This document shows positions 19,582 through 26,715 of a DNA stretch of 59,444 nucleotides, piece after piece. The notes under the pieces are model-generated. The model made no database searches. It was not told the origin of the DNA and saw nothing but the letters and a program-made list of their open reading frames with translations. The first letter of the stretch is position 1, and each line of letters begins with the position of its first letter. The stretch covers positions 51,259 through 110,702 of the forward strand of contig NZ_FMTT01000016.1 in the NCBI RefSeq assembly GCF_900100345.1. Reading direction: 5' to 3'. This stretch comes from Paenibacillus tianmuensis (GTDB lineage Bacteria > Bacillota > Bacilli > Paenibacillales > NBRC-103111). A program made the position numbers and the translations under genes.

Positions 19582-20018
19582 TTTTTGTCTTCCCCCTGCC
19601 CTTTTTGATGCAACCGCTCTAAGTATTTGGCCAAGCCAGTCGGCAGCGGAACGCCGAATATTCCAAGATTCTCAACCACAGACAGCCCTTCCCGGCCAGC
19701 GTAGAAATACAGCGTAATAGTTCGGAAAATAGGGGAGTCTCCGCCTACGAACTGATCGCACATAGAGGCCAGCGCTACAACCCTGAGCACAATACCCTTC
19801 CGGACTCCGCCCCAGAACATAACCTCGCTGTTGACGTTTTTGTTCTTGATCGCTCCGAGAAGACCGGACACATAATCCGCAACCATAAGAAAGACCAACA
19901 GTTTCAAAGCTGTGTCCCAGCCACCCAAAAATGCGCTGATCGAAGTCCCTGCTGCTGCTACAATGCCACCAAAACCTGCTTCTTTTCCGCTTCCGAACGT
20001 AGCTTCCGAAAGCCACAT
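19578..20018 (-). CDS. Phage holin 1 (Phage_holin_4 / toxin-secretion holin family)
   Basis: Small membrane protein that permeabilises the cell membrane to let the amidase reach the wall. 146 residues with hydrophobic segments at ~20-35 and ~38-58 (LKLLVFLMVADYVSGLLGAI), then the family pattern RKGIVLRVVALASMCDQ and GLSVVENLGIFGVPLP. The C terminus is charged. There is no good ribosome-binding site before the ATG, and the first ~20 residues look atypical, so the N terminus could be damaged or start elsewhere. Confidence 0.85.
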   Translation of the reverse strand: MWLSEATFGSGKEAGFGGIVAAAGTSISAFLGGWDTALKLLVFLMVADYVSGLLGAIKNKNVNSEVMFWGGVRKGIVLRVVALASMCDQFVGGDSPIFRTITLYFYAGREGLSVVENLGIFGVPLPTGLAKYLERLHQKGQGEDKK

Positions 20019-20054
20019 TACCGAATCTTTTAATGTAATTTACTTCCATTTAAT

Positions 20055-20084
20055 AAAAAAACCTACCAGCCAAAGCCAGTAGGG
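20055..20084 (-). terminator. Terminator after endolysin 2
   Basis: Minus-strand hairpin CCTAC/GTAGG with T run, a near copy of 18745-18777. It separates the two lysis modules. Confidence 0.8.
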
Positions 20085-20113
20085 AGGTTAGTCCATTTCG
20101 TTATACATCTGAA

Positions 20114-20782
20114 TTATTGCAAAACCTGTCCGGACGCTTTCCGAAGCTCATTTGCGAGCCAATGAATATAATCCGCCTGTTGTTGATGAGCGGAGACTGT
20201 GCTCCCGTCTCCTTGTTGTTCCGCTTCGCGGCGTTTTGCATCCGACTCCTTCCAGGCCGGACTCATCCATGTAGCGATAATTGTATTGGCCACTCCCGTA
20301 TCCAGCATCACTTCTGCCGCCTCCTTATCGTACTGTTCGAGCGAATAGCTCGCGATCAAATGTTTTAACTTTTTAGAGTAATCCGGATCGGTAGCATAAC
20401 CGCAAACACGAAGCATCTCCGCCTGTTCCTGCGGCGACTGGGCGCTTCGTACCCGGTCGTACCGACTCCATTGAAAAAGCAAATCCTGATCCCGGAAGCA
20501 ATCCTCGAGGCAGTCGTAGGCGCGCCAATGGGCTTTTACTCCATCTACTCGGATGCCGTCGTATACTTCCCATGTCTTGGTGCTTACCGATTTTCCTTTC
20601 CAAAACTTATTGGGCCGGCCGCTGCCGACTTTATAACCGACAAGATTGTTCCACTCATGGATCTTGCCGCCGGTTTCCAGCAAAGCCTGGGCAATCCGAA
20701 CCGAAGGAAAGATCGGAGAACCTTCCCTTTTCAGTTCCACAGCGACAGGCGCAACGATGGCGATAAATTCTTCTCTGGTCAC
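20114..20782 (-). CDS. Phage endolysin 2: glucosaminidase-type peptidoglycan hydrolase
   Basis: Cuts glycan strands (endo-beta-N-acetylglucosaminidase, GH73-like). Of 222 residues, the N-terminal ~155 contain PSVRIAQALLETGGKIHEWNNLVGYK, typical of the family with its catalytic Glu in LLETG. They also contain VDGVKAHWRAYDCLEDCFRDQ and the VCGYATDPDYSKKL loop. The last ~60 residues (ANTIIATWMSPAWKE on) are a close paralogue of the end of endolysin 1. It overlaps its holin by 4 nt. Confidence 0.88.
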   Translation of the reverse strand: MTREEFIAIVAPVAVELKREGSPIFPSVRIAQALLETGGKIHEWNNLVGYKVGSGRPNKFWKGKSVSTKTWEVYDGIRVDGVKAHWRAYDCLEDCFRDQDLLFQWSRYDRVRSAQSPQEQAEMLRVCGYATDPDYSKKLKHLIASYSLEQYDKEAAEVMLDTGVANTIIATWMSPAWKESDAKRREAEQQGDGSTVSAHQQQADYIHWLANELRKASGQVLQ

Positions 20783-21180
20783 TTCGATTCGCTCCTTCCC
20801 TTCACGGCCGATATGACGTTCGCCAGCGGCCCGAGCGGCACGCCGAGCTTCCCGCCATTTTCGACGATGCTAAGGAACTCAATGACGCTGTACGCAATAA
20901 CGACCCCGTCCCCAATTACACCGTTTGAGTTAAGGACCGACAGTTCGATCATATACACGCAGCCGACTAGAATGATAATATAAGTTTTTCGAAGCAGTCC
21001 TTTCGTTCCGATGCGGCTGCTAAGCTCCTTTCTGACGTATCCCACCATGATCCCCGTTGCATAATCTAGCAGTATAAGGCCCAACAGGATTGTAAAGGCA
21101 AGGCCGAGCCCGCCGACCACCCAAGAAATAAAGGCCCCAACGACGCCGAAGCCCGTTTTGAAAATCGTTGCTTTGTCCAT
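20779..21180 (-). CDS. Phage holin 2 (Phage_holin_4 family)
   Basis: 133 residues with hydrophobic helices at ~10-45 (GGLGLAFTILLGLILLDYATG) and ~68-85 (YIIILVGCVYMIELSVL), and the family ending SIVENGGKLGVPLGPL. It pairs with endolysin 2 as the first gene of the second lysis module. It has clear sequence kinship with holin 1 in the VVENLGIFGVPLP/IVENGGKLGVPLG region. The gene starts just downstream of a terminator that ends the structural operon. Confidence 0.87.
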   Translation of the reverse strand: MDKATIFKTGFGVVGAFISWVVGGLGLAFTILLGLILLDYATGIMVGYVRKELSSRIGTKGLLRKTYIIILVGCVYMIELSVLNSNGVIGDGVVIAYSVIEFLSIVENGGKLGVPLGPLANVISAVKGRSESK

Positions 21181-21245
21181 ATTAACACCTCCGGCAATTT
21201 TGGTTTGAGAACATCAATTACGAATTCTAATACAATTAAGAAAAT

Positions 21246-21270
21246 GAAAAATACCCCTGATTCGTCAGGG
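21246..21270 (-). terminator. Terminator at end of tail structural operon
   Basis: Minus-strand hairpin CCCTGA-CGAA-TCAGGG followed by TATTTTTC, abutting the stop codon of the tail-spike C-terminal half. Confidence 0.75.
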
Positions 21271-21798
21271 CTATGTTCTGTTTCCGGCTGTGGTTATAGT
21301 GCCTCTTCCCTGGTCACTAAATGCTGTTTTACCGCTATCTTTCAGGTCATTATTAATCACAAAATTACCGTCTCCGGAATTAATCATAATACCGTATTCG
21401 GGAGAGGAAGTGCCTTTTCTAATCATATTTCCCTGTATAAGATTGTTACTTCCAAACCTAACTTCTATTCCACCGTCAGTATGATTTCTTATAGTGTTAT
21501 TCGTAATCAAGCTGTCATCGCCATGCACGTTAATTTTCGAGAATTCAAACCTATTGCCTGTAACCAAAGAAGAACTATATACGTCTACTGCTTTCACATT
21601 TGAAATATATGAACAAGTAACCAAAGCATTGCTAGATACGCTTACTTCATTAACATTTGCGATATATGAATAAATTACCCTAGAATTTGAGCCAAGATAA
21701 ATGAAATTACGAAAAGTATCCGGATTGGTTGGCATCTCAACAAAGATGTTTTCCAGGACTGCCGATTCGCCAAGCCTAATAACTATAGTACCAGGCAT
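21271..21798 (-). CDS. Tail spike/fibre, C-terminal right-handed beta-helix half
   Basis: 175 residues made of short repeats with Asn/Ser/Thr turns (NNTIRNHTDGG, SNNLIQGNMIRKG, DGNFVINNDLKD), the pattern of a parallel beta-helix receptor-binding domain. Its ATG follows immediately after the TAA of the upstream reading frame, in the same frame, with an ideal AAGGGAGGT eight bases before it. The protein is therefore either made by reinitiation as a separate subunit, or the two pieces were once one gene split by a nonsense change. It would bind the target cell surface (inference). Confidence 0.75.
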   Translation of the reverse strand: MPGTIVIRLGESAVLENIFVEMPTNPDTFRNFIYLGSNSRVIYSYIANVNEVSVSSNALVTCSYISNVKAVDVYSSSLVTGNRFEFSKINVHGDDSLITNNTIRNHTDGGIEVRFGSNNLIQGNMIRKGTSSPEYGIMINSGDGNFVINNDLKDSGKTAFSDQGRGTITTAGNRT

Positions 21799-22287
21799 TT
21801 AGACACCTCCCTTTGTTGTAATACGAAGATTCTTCAAAGTAACATGGCTCTTTTCATAACCCATAATAAGGTAGAGCTCCTCAGTAAAAAAGTTCTGCGG
21901 ATAATAAAGCACAGTGGAATAGCCTTGTCCTTCTAAAGTTAAATTTGATATGAGATTTATAGATCTGTCCTTAGACTCCACCGATGAAAAGACGTTATAA
22001 GTCCCCGCCATAAGAAACACTTTCCCGCCAATTGCTGGTAAGGCACTGATGGCGGCGTTAATTGTCAAATAATCGTCCGTGCCGGTACAAATATAATCCG
22101 CACCATTTTTGGACTTTTGACTACTGTTGCTCGCGGCCACAACAACCACGGCGGTACGTTTAGCCACCGTATCCTTGACGTCTTGGAGTTCTGTATGTGC
22201 AACCATGACACCCTTTTCGATCCTGTTCATGTCGTTTTCCGTGACAACCTCGTCATATTTCCAATCCGTTTTTCCTGTGTATGCCAT
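21799..22287 (-). CDS. Tail spike/fibre, N-terminal half
   Basis: 162 residues. The N terminus MAYTGKTDWKYDEVVTENDM with a following helix is common at the start of tail fibres in this group. From ~residue 70 (TGTDDYLTINAAISALP, GGKVFLMAGTYNV) it enters a pectate-lyase-like beta-helix that breaks off at GGV-stop. The downstream frame continues the helix directly, so this is the anchoring half of a spike. It lies after the baseplate genes, as in PBSX-like clusters. Confidence 0.78.
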   Translation of the reverse strand: MAYTGKTDWKYDEVVTENDMNRIEKGVMVAHTELQDVKDTVAKRTAVVVVAASNSSQKSKNGADYICTGTDDYLTINAAISALPAIGGKVFLMAGTYNVFSSVESKDRSINLISNLTLEGQGYSTVLYYPQNFFTEELYLIMGYEKSHVTLKNLRITTKGGV

Positions 22288-22288
22288 G

Positions 22289-22570
22289 TTAAGCCTCCTT
22301 CACCGTTACCGTATGCTTAATTATGGTATCGCTCGTAATCGGCATATACGCCTCGTTAGAGCTTACGACTTGCCCTTTGCTGCTTTTCAGCTCGATCAAA
22401 GTCACCTCAGCCACCGATCCAGCGGGGATCATATACTCCAGCTCCACCGTACCAGCATCCACTTTTTTGATCCGAAACGTATCGATCTCGTAACTCCCGT
22501 TCAGCACCACTTTTGCAATTTGCGTATTCGTAAATTGAGCCAGCTCGCTTATAAACGTTGTAGGAATCAT
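22289..22570 (-). CDS. Small tail-associated protein, unknown
   Basis: With the start at 22570 (MIPTTFISELAQFTNTQIAK) the product is 93 residues and overlaps the end of the YmfQ-like gene by 4 nt. It is rich in beta structure (YEIDTFRIKKVDAGTVELEY). Similar short proteins lie between YmfQ and the tail fibre in PBSX-like clusters, but I do not know a function. A longer upstream start would overlap the previous gene heavily. Confidence 0.65.
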   Translation of the reverse strand: MIPTTFISELAQFTNTQIAKVVLNGSYEIDTFRIKKVDAGTVELEYMIPAGSVAEVTLIELKSSKGQVVSSNEAYMPITSDTIIKHTVTVKEA

Positions 22571-23151
22571 TTCACCTGTACCTCCTTGCCACGATTGGCG
22601 AATCGGGTGCTGCCCAGCTTCCACGTCGTGGAGAGCCGGGTCATCCGGGTAAGCGGCGTTTTCCAAATGTGCTCCTCCAGCCCGACGCGGTCGGCCAGAG
22701 AAGTCGCCTGGTTGTATACAAGGTTCGCCGGTTTGACGATTTGGACCGTATGCTCGATCTCCTTGAAATACGCCGCATCGGGCACACCCATCGTAATTTT
22801 CAAATTAAAGTTTTGCCCATCCACTTCCACCTTCGCCACGCCCTGCCCGATGAGGGAATCCAAGCGGCTTTGCAGGTAGCGGACGGTGAACGGCGGGCGC
22901 GTGGAATAACGGTTAATTAGCCGGTTGCGGCGGAACTCCAGCGTTTCCACCGCCGAGTCTGCGCGAATGCCGACCATGTCCTCCCGACGTTTGATCACCC
23001 ATTCCTGCGCCGTCGTGACGAACTGGTTATCCAAAAACTGCCGGACCGCGTGAGCTATCGCCTCGATTTCCTCGTCCTCGGTCCGGGTCAGCTCCTTCAT
23101 TTCCTTGATCTCGTGAAAATGCTCCGGCAAATAGTTCATCAGCTTAGACAT
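22567..23151 (-). CDS. xkdU: Baseplate protein, YmfQ/XkdU family
   Basis: 194 residues of the DUF2313/YmfQ family, usually found right after the baseplate J gene and thought to connect the baseplate wedge with the fibre. It starts MSKLMNYLPEHFHEIKEM. The family pattern RNRLINRYSTRPPFTVRYLQSRLDSLIG is visible around residues 88-117. It overlaps xkdT by 8 nt. Confidence 0.85.
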   Translation of the reverse strand: MSKLMNYLPEHFHEIKEMKELTRTEDEEIEAIAHAVRQFLDNQFVTTAQEWVIKRREDMVGIRADSAVETLEFRRNRLINRYSTRPPFTVRYLQSRLDSLIGQGVAKVEVDGQNFNLKITMGVPDAAYFKEIEHTVQIVKPANLVYNQATSLADRVGLEEHIWKTPLTRMTRLSTTWKLGSTRFANRGKEVQVK

Positions 23152-24223
23152 GCAACTTCACCGTCCCCATCTGCGGGATTTTCTCCGTGGACAAAGTCAT
23201 GTTCGCCGTCTGATCATTCAAGCGAGTTCCCTTCACATCGTTAACCCCGGATACGGTCAAAATACGCGCATCGATCTGGCTGATCCGGACAGTCAGCTGT
23301 GATTCTTCCGCCCAGGTTTGGCGCAGCCCAAGCAAATATGCAGAAATCGCAGCCTCAATCTCTCCCTGCACCTGCCCGACGGACACACCAGCTGCGAGCG
23401 TAATCGTCGTCTCCACGTCGAGCTTCACGCTTTGTACGCCGTCAATCGTGACGGTATGGCCCATCGGGGCCAGCCCCCAGCCTTTACCCTTGTTCACCGT
23501 AGGGTCTATAGCCGTCTGCACTTCTTCGATCAAAGCGGCGGACGGCGGATTAAAGTCACTACCCAGCAAGGTACATTTGACCGTTCCGCCTCCCTGCCAT
23601 GCCGGGAAGATTTTGACCCCGCCGACGCCGGGAATATTGCCGATCTTTTGCTTGTAATCCGCCACGTTGCCCCCGAACGGCTTCTCCTTCTGCCCTTGGA
23701 AAAACCGCTTCCGCAGCGCTTCGTCCGTCTCCTCGTCCTCTCCCGGGACAAGCACGTCGGCCAGCTCTGCGCGGACAAGTCCGGCGATATAATCGATGGG
23801 CAGCAGCGCGCCGAAATAATGGTTCCCGGTGGCGCCGGCCGTTTCGCATTCCAGCTCGAATACGCCTGCCGCAATCCGACGAACGACCGCATACCTCAGA
23901 TCCCCGGCGCCGAATCGGCTGCCGACAGGCACATCCGCCGGGGCGTCGGCATTCCCGTAAAATAGCCCCTTGCGTCGCGCTTTGCTGGCCTTTTCACGTT
24001 CAACCCCGAACTCGGCCGTCCGCCGTTCCAAAAATTCGTCGCTCGACGTATCCGCAAGCGAAAGGTCCAGATTCGTATCCAGCTGAAAATACATCTCCGT
24101 CAGTTCCAAAGCGGCCGGCGCAAGGGCATCATAGATGATGCTGCCTTCCCGCTTATCCACGTCTGCTGGCACGCGGGAAAGCATCCGGTTCAAAATCGTT
24201 TGAAACGTCTGATGTTCATACAC
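23144..24223 (-). CDS. xkdT: Baseplate J-like protein
   Basis: Wedge component at the baseplate of contractile tails (XkdT/gpJ family). 359 residues. The N terminus MYEHQTFQTILNRMLSRVPADVDKREGS is typical, followed by ELTEMYFQLDTNLDLSLADTSSDEFLERRTAEFGVER. The centre has GEDEETDEALRKRFF and NIPGVGGVKIFP. It is flanked by xkdS and xkdU with short overlaps, the PBSX order. Confidence 0.92.
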   Translation of the reverse strand: MYEHQTFQTILNRMLSRVPADVDKREGSIIYDALAPAALELTEMYFQLDTNLDLSLADTSSDEFLERRTAEFGVEREKASKARRKGLFYGNADAPADVPVGSRFGAGDLRYAVVRRIAAGVFELECETAGATGNHYFGALLPIDYIAGLVRAELADVLVPGEDEETDEALRKRFFQGQKEKPFGGNVADYKQKIGNIPGVGGVKIFPAWQGGGTVKCTLLGSDFNPPSAALIEEVQTAIDPTVNKGKGWGLAPMGHTVTIDGVQSVKLDVETTITLAAGVSVGQVQGEIEAAISAYLLGLRQTWAEESQLTVRISQIDARILTVSGVNDVKGTRLNDQTANMTLSTEKIPQMGTVKLHV

Positions 24224-24626
24224 CCGCTCCCACTCCTTTCGTCATCTCAAAACTGCCGTATTGCGATACGACGGTGAACGAAGCCGAAGCCTCGTCCCCC
24301 ATAACCGTGATCCGCATGTCTTGCACATCCCGAATCCGGTCGTCCTGCATAAGCGCCGCCCGGATGCGCCGATAAAGCTCCGCCTGCACGAAAGCGGGCT
24401 CCCGTCCAAGCAATCCGGAGAACTCGCGGCCATAGTTGTCGCTATAAATCAAATACTCATAACGCTCTGTCTCCAAAATGAGCTGCGCAGCTTGCTTGAC
24501 CGCGTCCAGCCCGTCGGTCATACCGACGATCCGGTTCATCACGTTATCCAACCGGTATGTCCGGCTGGGAAGCTGCGTCATTTCCACGTTCCGGTTGTTT
24601 CCCAGCACACCGCCTTGCGGAATCAT
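24216..24626 (-). CDS. xkdS: Baseplate wedge protein, XkdS/DUF2634 (gp25-like)
   Basis: 136 residues. A middle segment QLILETERYEYLIYSDNYGREFSGLLG is the DUF2634 hallmark. These proteins are related to T4 gp25 and link sheath to wedge. It overlaps xkdR by 4 nt and xkdT by 8 nt. Confidence 0.88.
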   Translation of the reverse strand: MIPQGGVLGNNRNVEMTQLPSRTYRLDNVMNRIVGMTDGLDAVKQAAQLILETERYEYLIYSDNYGREFSGLLGREPAFVQAELYRRIRAALMQDDRIRDVQDMRITVMGDEASASFTVVSQYGSFEMTKGVGAGV

Positions 24627-24922
24627 GCCGTCACCACCCGATCTACAATGACATACTGCTCTCCGCCCTGCATGCGGAGCAAAATAACGCGGTTACCCGT
24701 CTTCAAGCCTTCCCGGATCACGATCTCCTGTCCTCCCACCGTCACCCGGTAGTCCGTCAGTTGCTCTGGAACAATTAAAAAATCCTCCGTCAGCGTGAAA
24801 CGCGGATCAACGTTCACCTTCAGAGGACTTTCGCTAATTACCGTTCCGTACAATACGGAAACGGGGTTGCCCGCCTCAACAGCATCGAGACCGGCTTGCT
24901 TGATAAGATTTAAGAGTCCCAT
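24623..24922 (-). CDS. xkdR: Tail protein XkdR/DUF2577
   Basis: 99 residues: MGLLNLIKQAGLDAVEAGNP, then a small beta-barrel (VLYGTVISESPLKVNVDPRFTL) and VILLRMQGGEQYVIVDRV. It matches the DUF2577 proteins between XkdQ and XkdS, probably a baseplate hub accessory. Confidence 0.85.
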   Translation of the reverse strand: MGLLNLIKQAGLDAVEAGNPVSVLYGTVISESPLKVNVDPRFTLTEDFLIVPEQLTDYRVTVGGQEIVIREGLKTGNRVILLRMQGGEQYVIVDRVVTA

Positions 24923-24924
24923 TC

Positions 24925-25908
24925 CTACCTCTCCCCAATGCGAATGTCGATTAATTCCAAACTCATCGTATGCTCGACACTGCCTTCAAATTTATGCGTG
25001 CATTCGTTGACCAAAAAGCGTTGGTTCAATCCCAGCTCTTCCACGTTAATGGAAACGTAGCAGCCGGCCCGCACGCGGATGTCCCCAAGAGCGTCGATCG
25101 AAAACGATCTTTGCTCTCGGTTTTTCAGCTGGATCAGATTGTCCAACATTTCTTTGACTTTTTCGACGCTCACCTTTTCGTCGACGGTCTGGTAATGCTG
25201 AAGCAGCCCCCATTTGGCAATGGTTCGGCTGTCTTGAACAATGTATAGCTCGCGCTTTCCGGATTCTTTATTGTCCCGGACGATCTTGATCTTGTTGCTG
25301 GTTTTGTCGAGAGAGCGTTTCTGCTTATAATCGTAAACAAGGCTCGTATCCCCAAGCGAAAAATCCAAAGCCATAGTTTCGACATCACGAAGTGTCAACT
25401 CCCCAAAATCGTCGAAGAGGACGTAAATTTTTTTAGTGGCGATTAAAGTCTTGTCGAGCGCTTTGTAAATGATATCAAGCAATTTCGTGTTGTTTTCGCT
25501 AAGCCCCGGAATGACGTGTTTCGTATCGTCCAGCTTGCCCAGCTTCAACCCAAAGTCTTTGCCGATGCGCTCCACCACTTGCGTTGCCGTTACATTCGAG
25601 AGCACGTAAGAATCATTTGCAAGCAAATAACGCATTTGATCGTAGGCCGTAATCTGTACGGTTTCCTCTCTCCCGCTCTCAATGGAGAAAATATAGCCGT
25701 AAAACACATTGCGTCCGTCTTGTCTGACCCGGACAATGTCGCCAAGATTGTACTTGAATTCTTTCGATTCGTAGAAACCGCCCTTGATCAAGGTCATTTC
25801 AAAGCTTGAAGCCTGCCCGACCCGGGCGGTTTTAAATGTCGCTTCGGAGACGATCCCCGAAAGATCCCACAGGAAGCCGTCCTTGTTATCGATTTCGATC
25901 TGGAGCAT
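24925..25908 (-). CDS. xkdQ: Baseplate hub protein XkdQ/YqbQ
   Basis: 327 residues of the gp27/gpD-like hub family, which forms the trimeric ring beneath the tube. Visible are LQIEIDNKDGFLWDLSGIVSEA, VFYGYIFSIESGREETVQITAYD, a central AVAERIGKDFG-like segment, and a C terminus with NEELGLNQRFLVNECTHKFEG-like beta strands. The gene fits the order xkdP-xkdQ-xkdR. Confidence 0.88.
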   Translation of the reverse strand: MLQIEIDNKDGFLWDLSGIVSEATFKTARVGQASSFEMTLIKGGFYESKEFKYNLGDIVRVRQDGRNVFYGYIFSIESGREETVQITAYDQMRYLLANDSYVLSNVTATQVVERIGKDFGLKLGKLDDTKHVIPGLSENNTKLLDIIYKALDKTLIATKKIYVLFDDFGELTLRDVETMALDFSLGDTSLVYDYKQKRSLDKTSNKIKIVRDNKESGKRELYIVQDSRTIAKWGLLQHYQTVDEKVSVEKVKEMLDNLIQLKNREQRSFSIDALGDIRVRAGCYVSINVEELGLNQRFLVNECTHKFEGSVEHTMSLELIDIRIGER

Positions 25909-25920
25909 GACGCTCCCCCT

Positions 25921-26715
25921 TTACTTTGGCGGCAGTTTCAGTACCGTGCCGTTTTGAATACCTTCCACTTCCGAATCGGAAATCCCATTCAATTCTTGGA
26001 TTTCGCGGGCACGCGCACTGTCGCCGTAGTACTTTGTAGATATTTTCGTAAGACTGTCCCCGTCTTGGAAGATGTGCGTCTCCGGCATGACCCCTTCGTT
26101 CGGACGAGCAGGCTGCTGCTGAACGAGAACGGTCTCCCCCTTCGCGTTCATAACGGGCTGAACATTTCTGGCGGAGTAAAAGACGTATTCCTTAAGTGAT
26201 AGCGAATATTCGATATCACCTGGGGAACCGGCAACCTCCTTCCATTCGAACTTTTCGATCGAGGCCGGAAAGTTAAGGTCTCGATCGCTGGCGTTATCTA
26301 GTTTTCCATCTTCGCGACGTCGTCGAACGATATACATAAAACGAATGGGATGCTTGGTTTCCATCCATTTACGAATATCTTTAACGTATTTCATCGGGTC
26401 ATGAATCCCATCGCTAAGATACCGGTAGTTCGGAGTGTTCGGAGTCAACTCCGGGATTCCCTTTACAATAAACGGATAGTTATGCGATTTTGAGGGAAAA
26501 AAGCTGCTGAAGCTGACCGTCTTCAGCCTCGGGCTCTGAATGACATTAATTTCTCCCGCACGGGTCTCCTCTGTCCCCCCGCCTTTGCCGACAATATTGT
26601 ACGTTTTCCCCTGCCCTTCTTCCGAAATTTCGATCGATTCCGGGTTGACCGGCAGCCTCCAACCTTCAGCCTGATTATTAAAGCTCAAATAAATAAAATA
26701 ATTGTCTTCCATCAC
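25921..26715 (-). CDS. xkdP: LysM-containing tail hub protein XkdP
   Basis: 264 residues. The N-terminal tail domain (YIYLSFNNQAEGWRLPVNP-like) is followed by a C-terminal LysM module at ~215-262 (HIFQDGDSLTKISTKYYGDS to LKLPPK) that can hold peptidoglycan. XkdP homologues connect tape measure and hub. It is coupled to the tape-measure gene by a 4-nt overlap. Confidence 0.9.
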   Translation of the reverse strand: MMEDNYFIYLSFNNQAEGWRLPVNPESIEISEEGQGKTYNIVGKGGGTEETRAGEINVIQSPRLKTVSFSSFFPSKSHNYPFIVKGIPELTPNTPNYRYLSDGIHDPMKYVKDIRKWMETKHPIRFMYIVRRRREDGKLDNASDRDLNFPASIEKFEWKEVAGSPGDIEYSLSLKEYVFYSARNVQPVMNAKGETVLVQQQPARPNEGVMPETHIFQDGDSLTKISTKYYGDSARAREIQELNGISDSEVEGIQNGTVLKLPPK

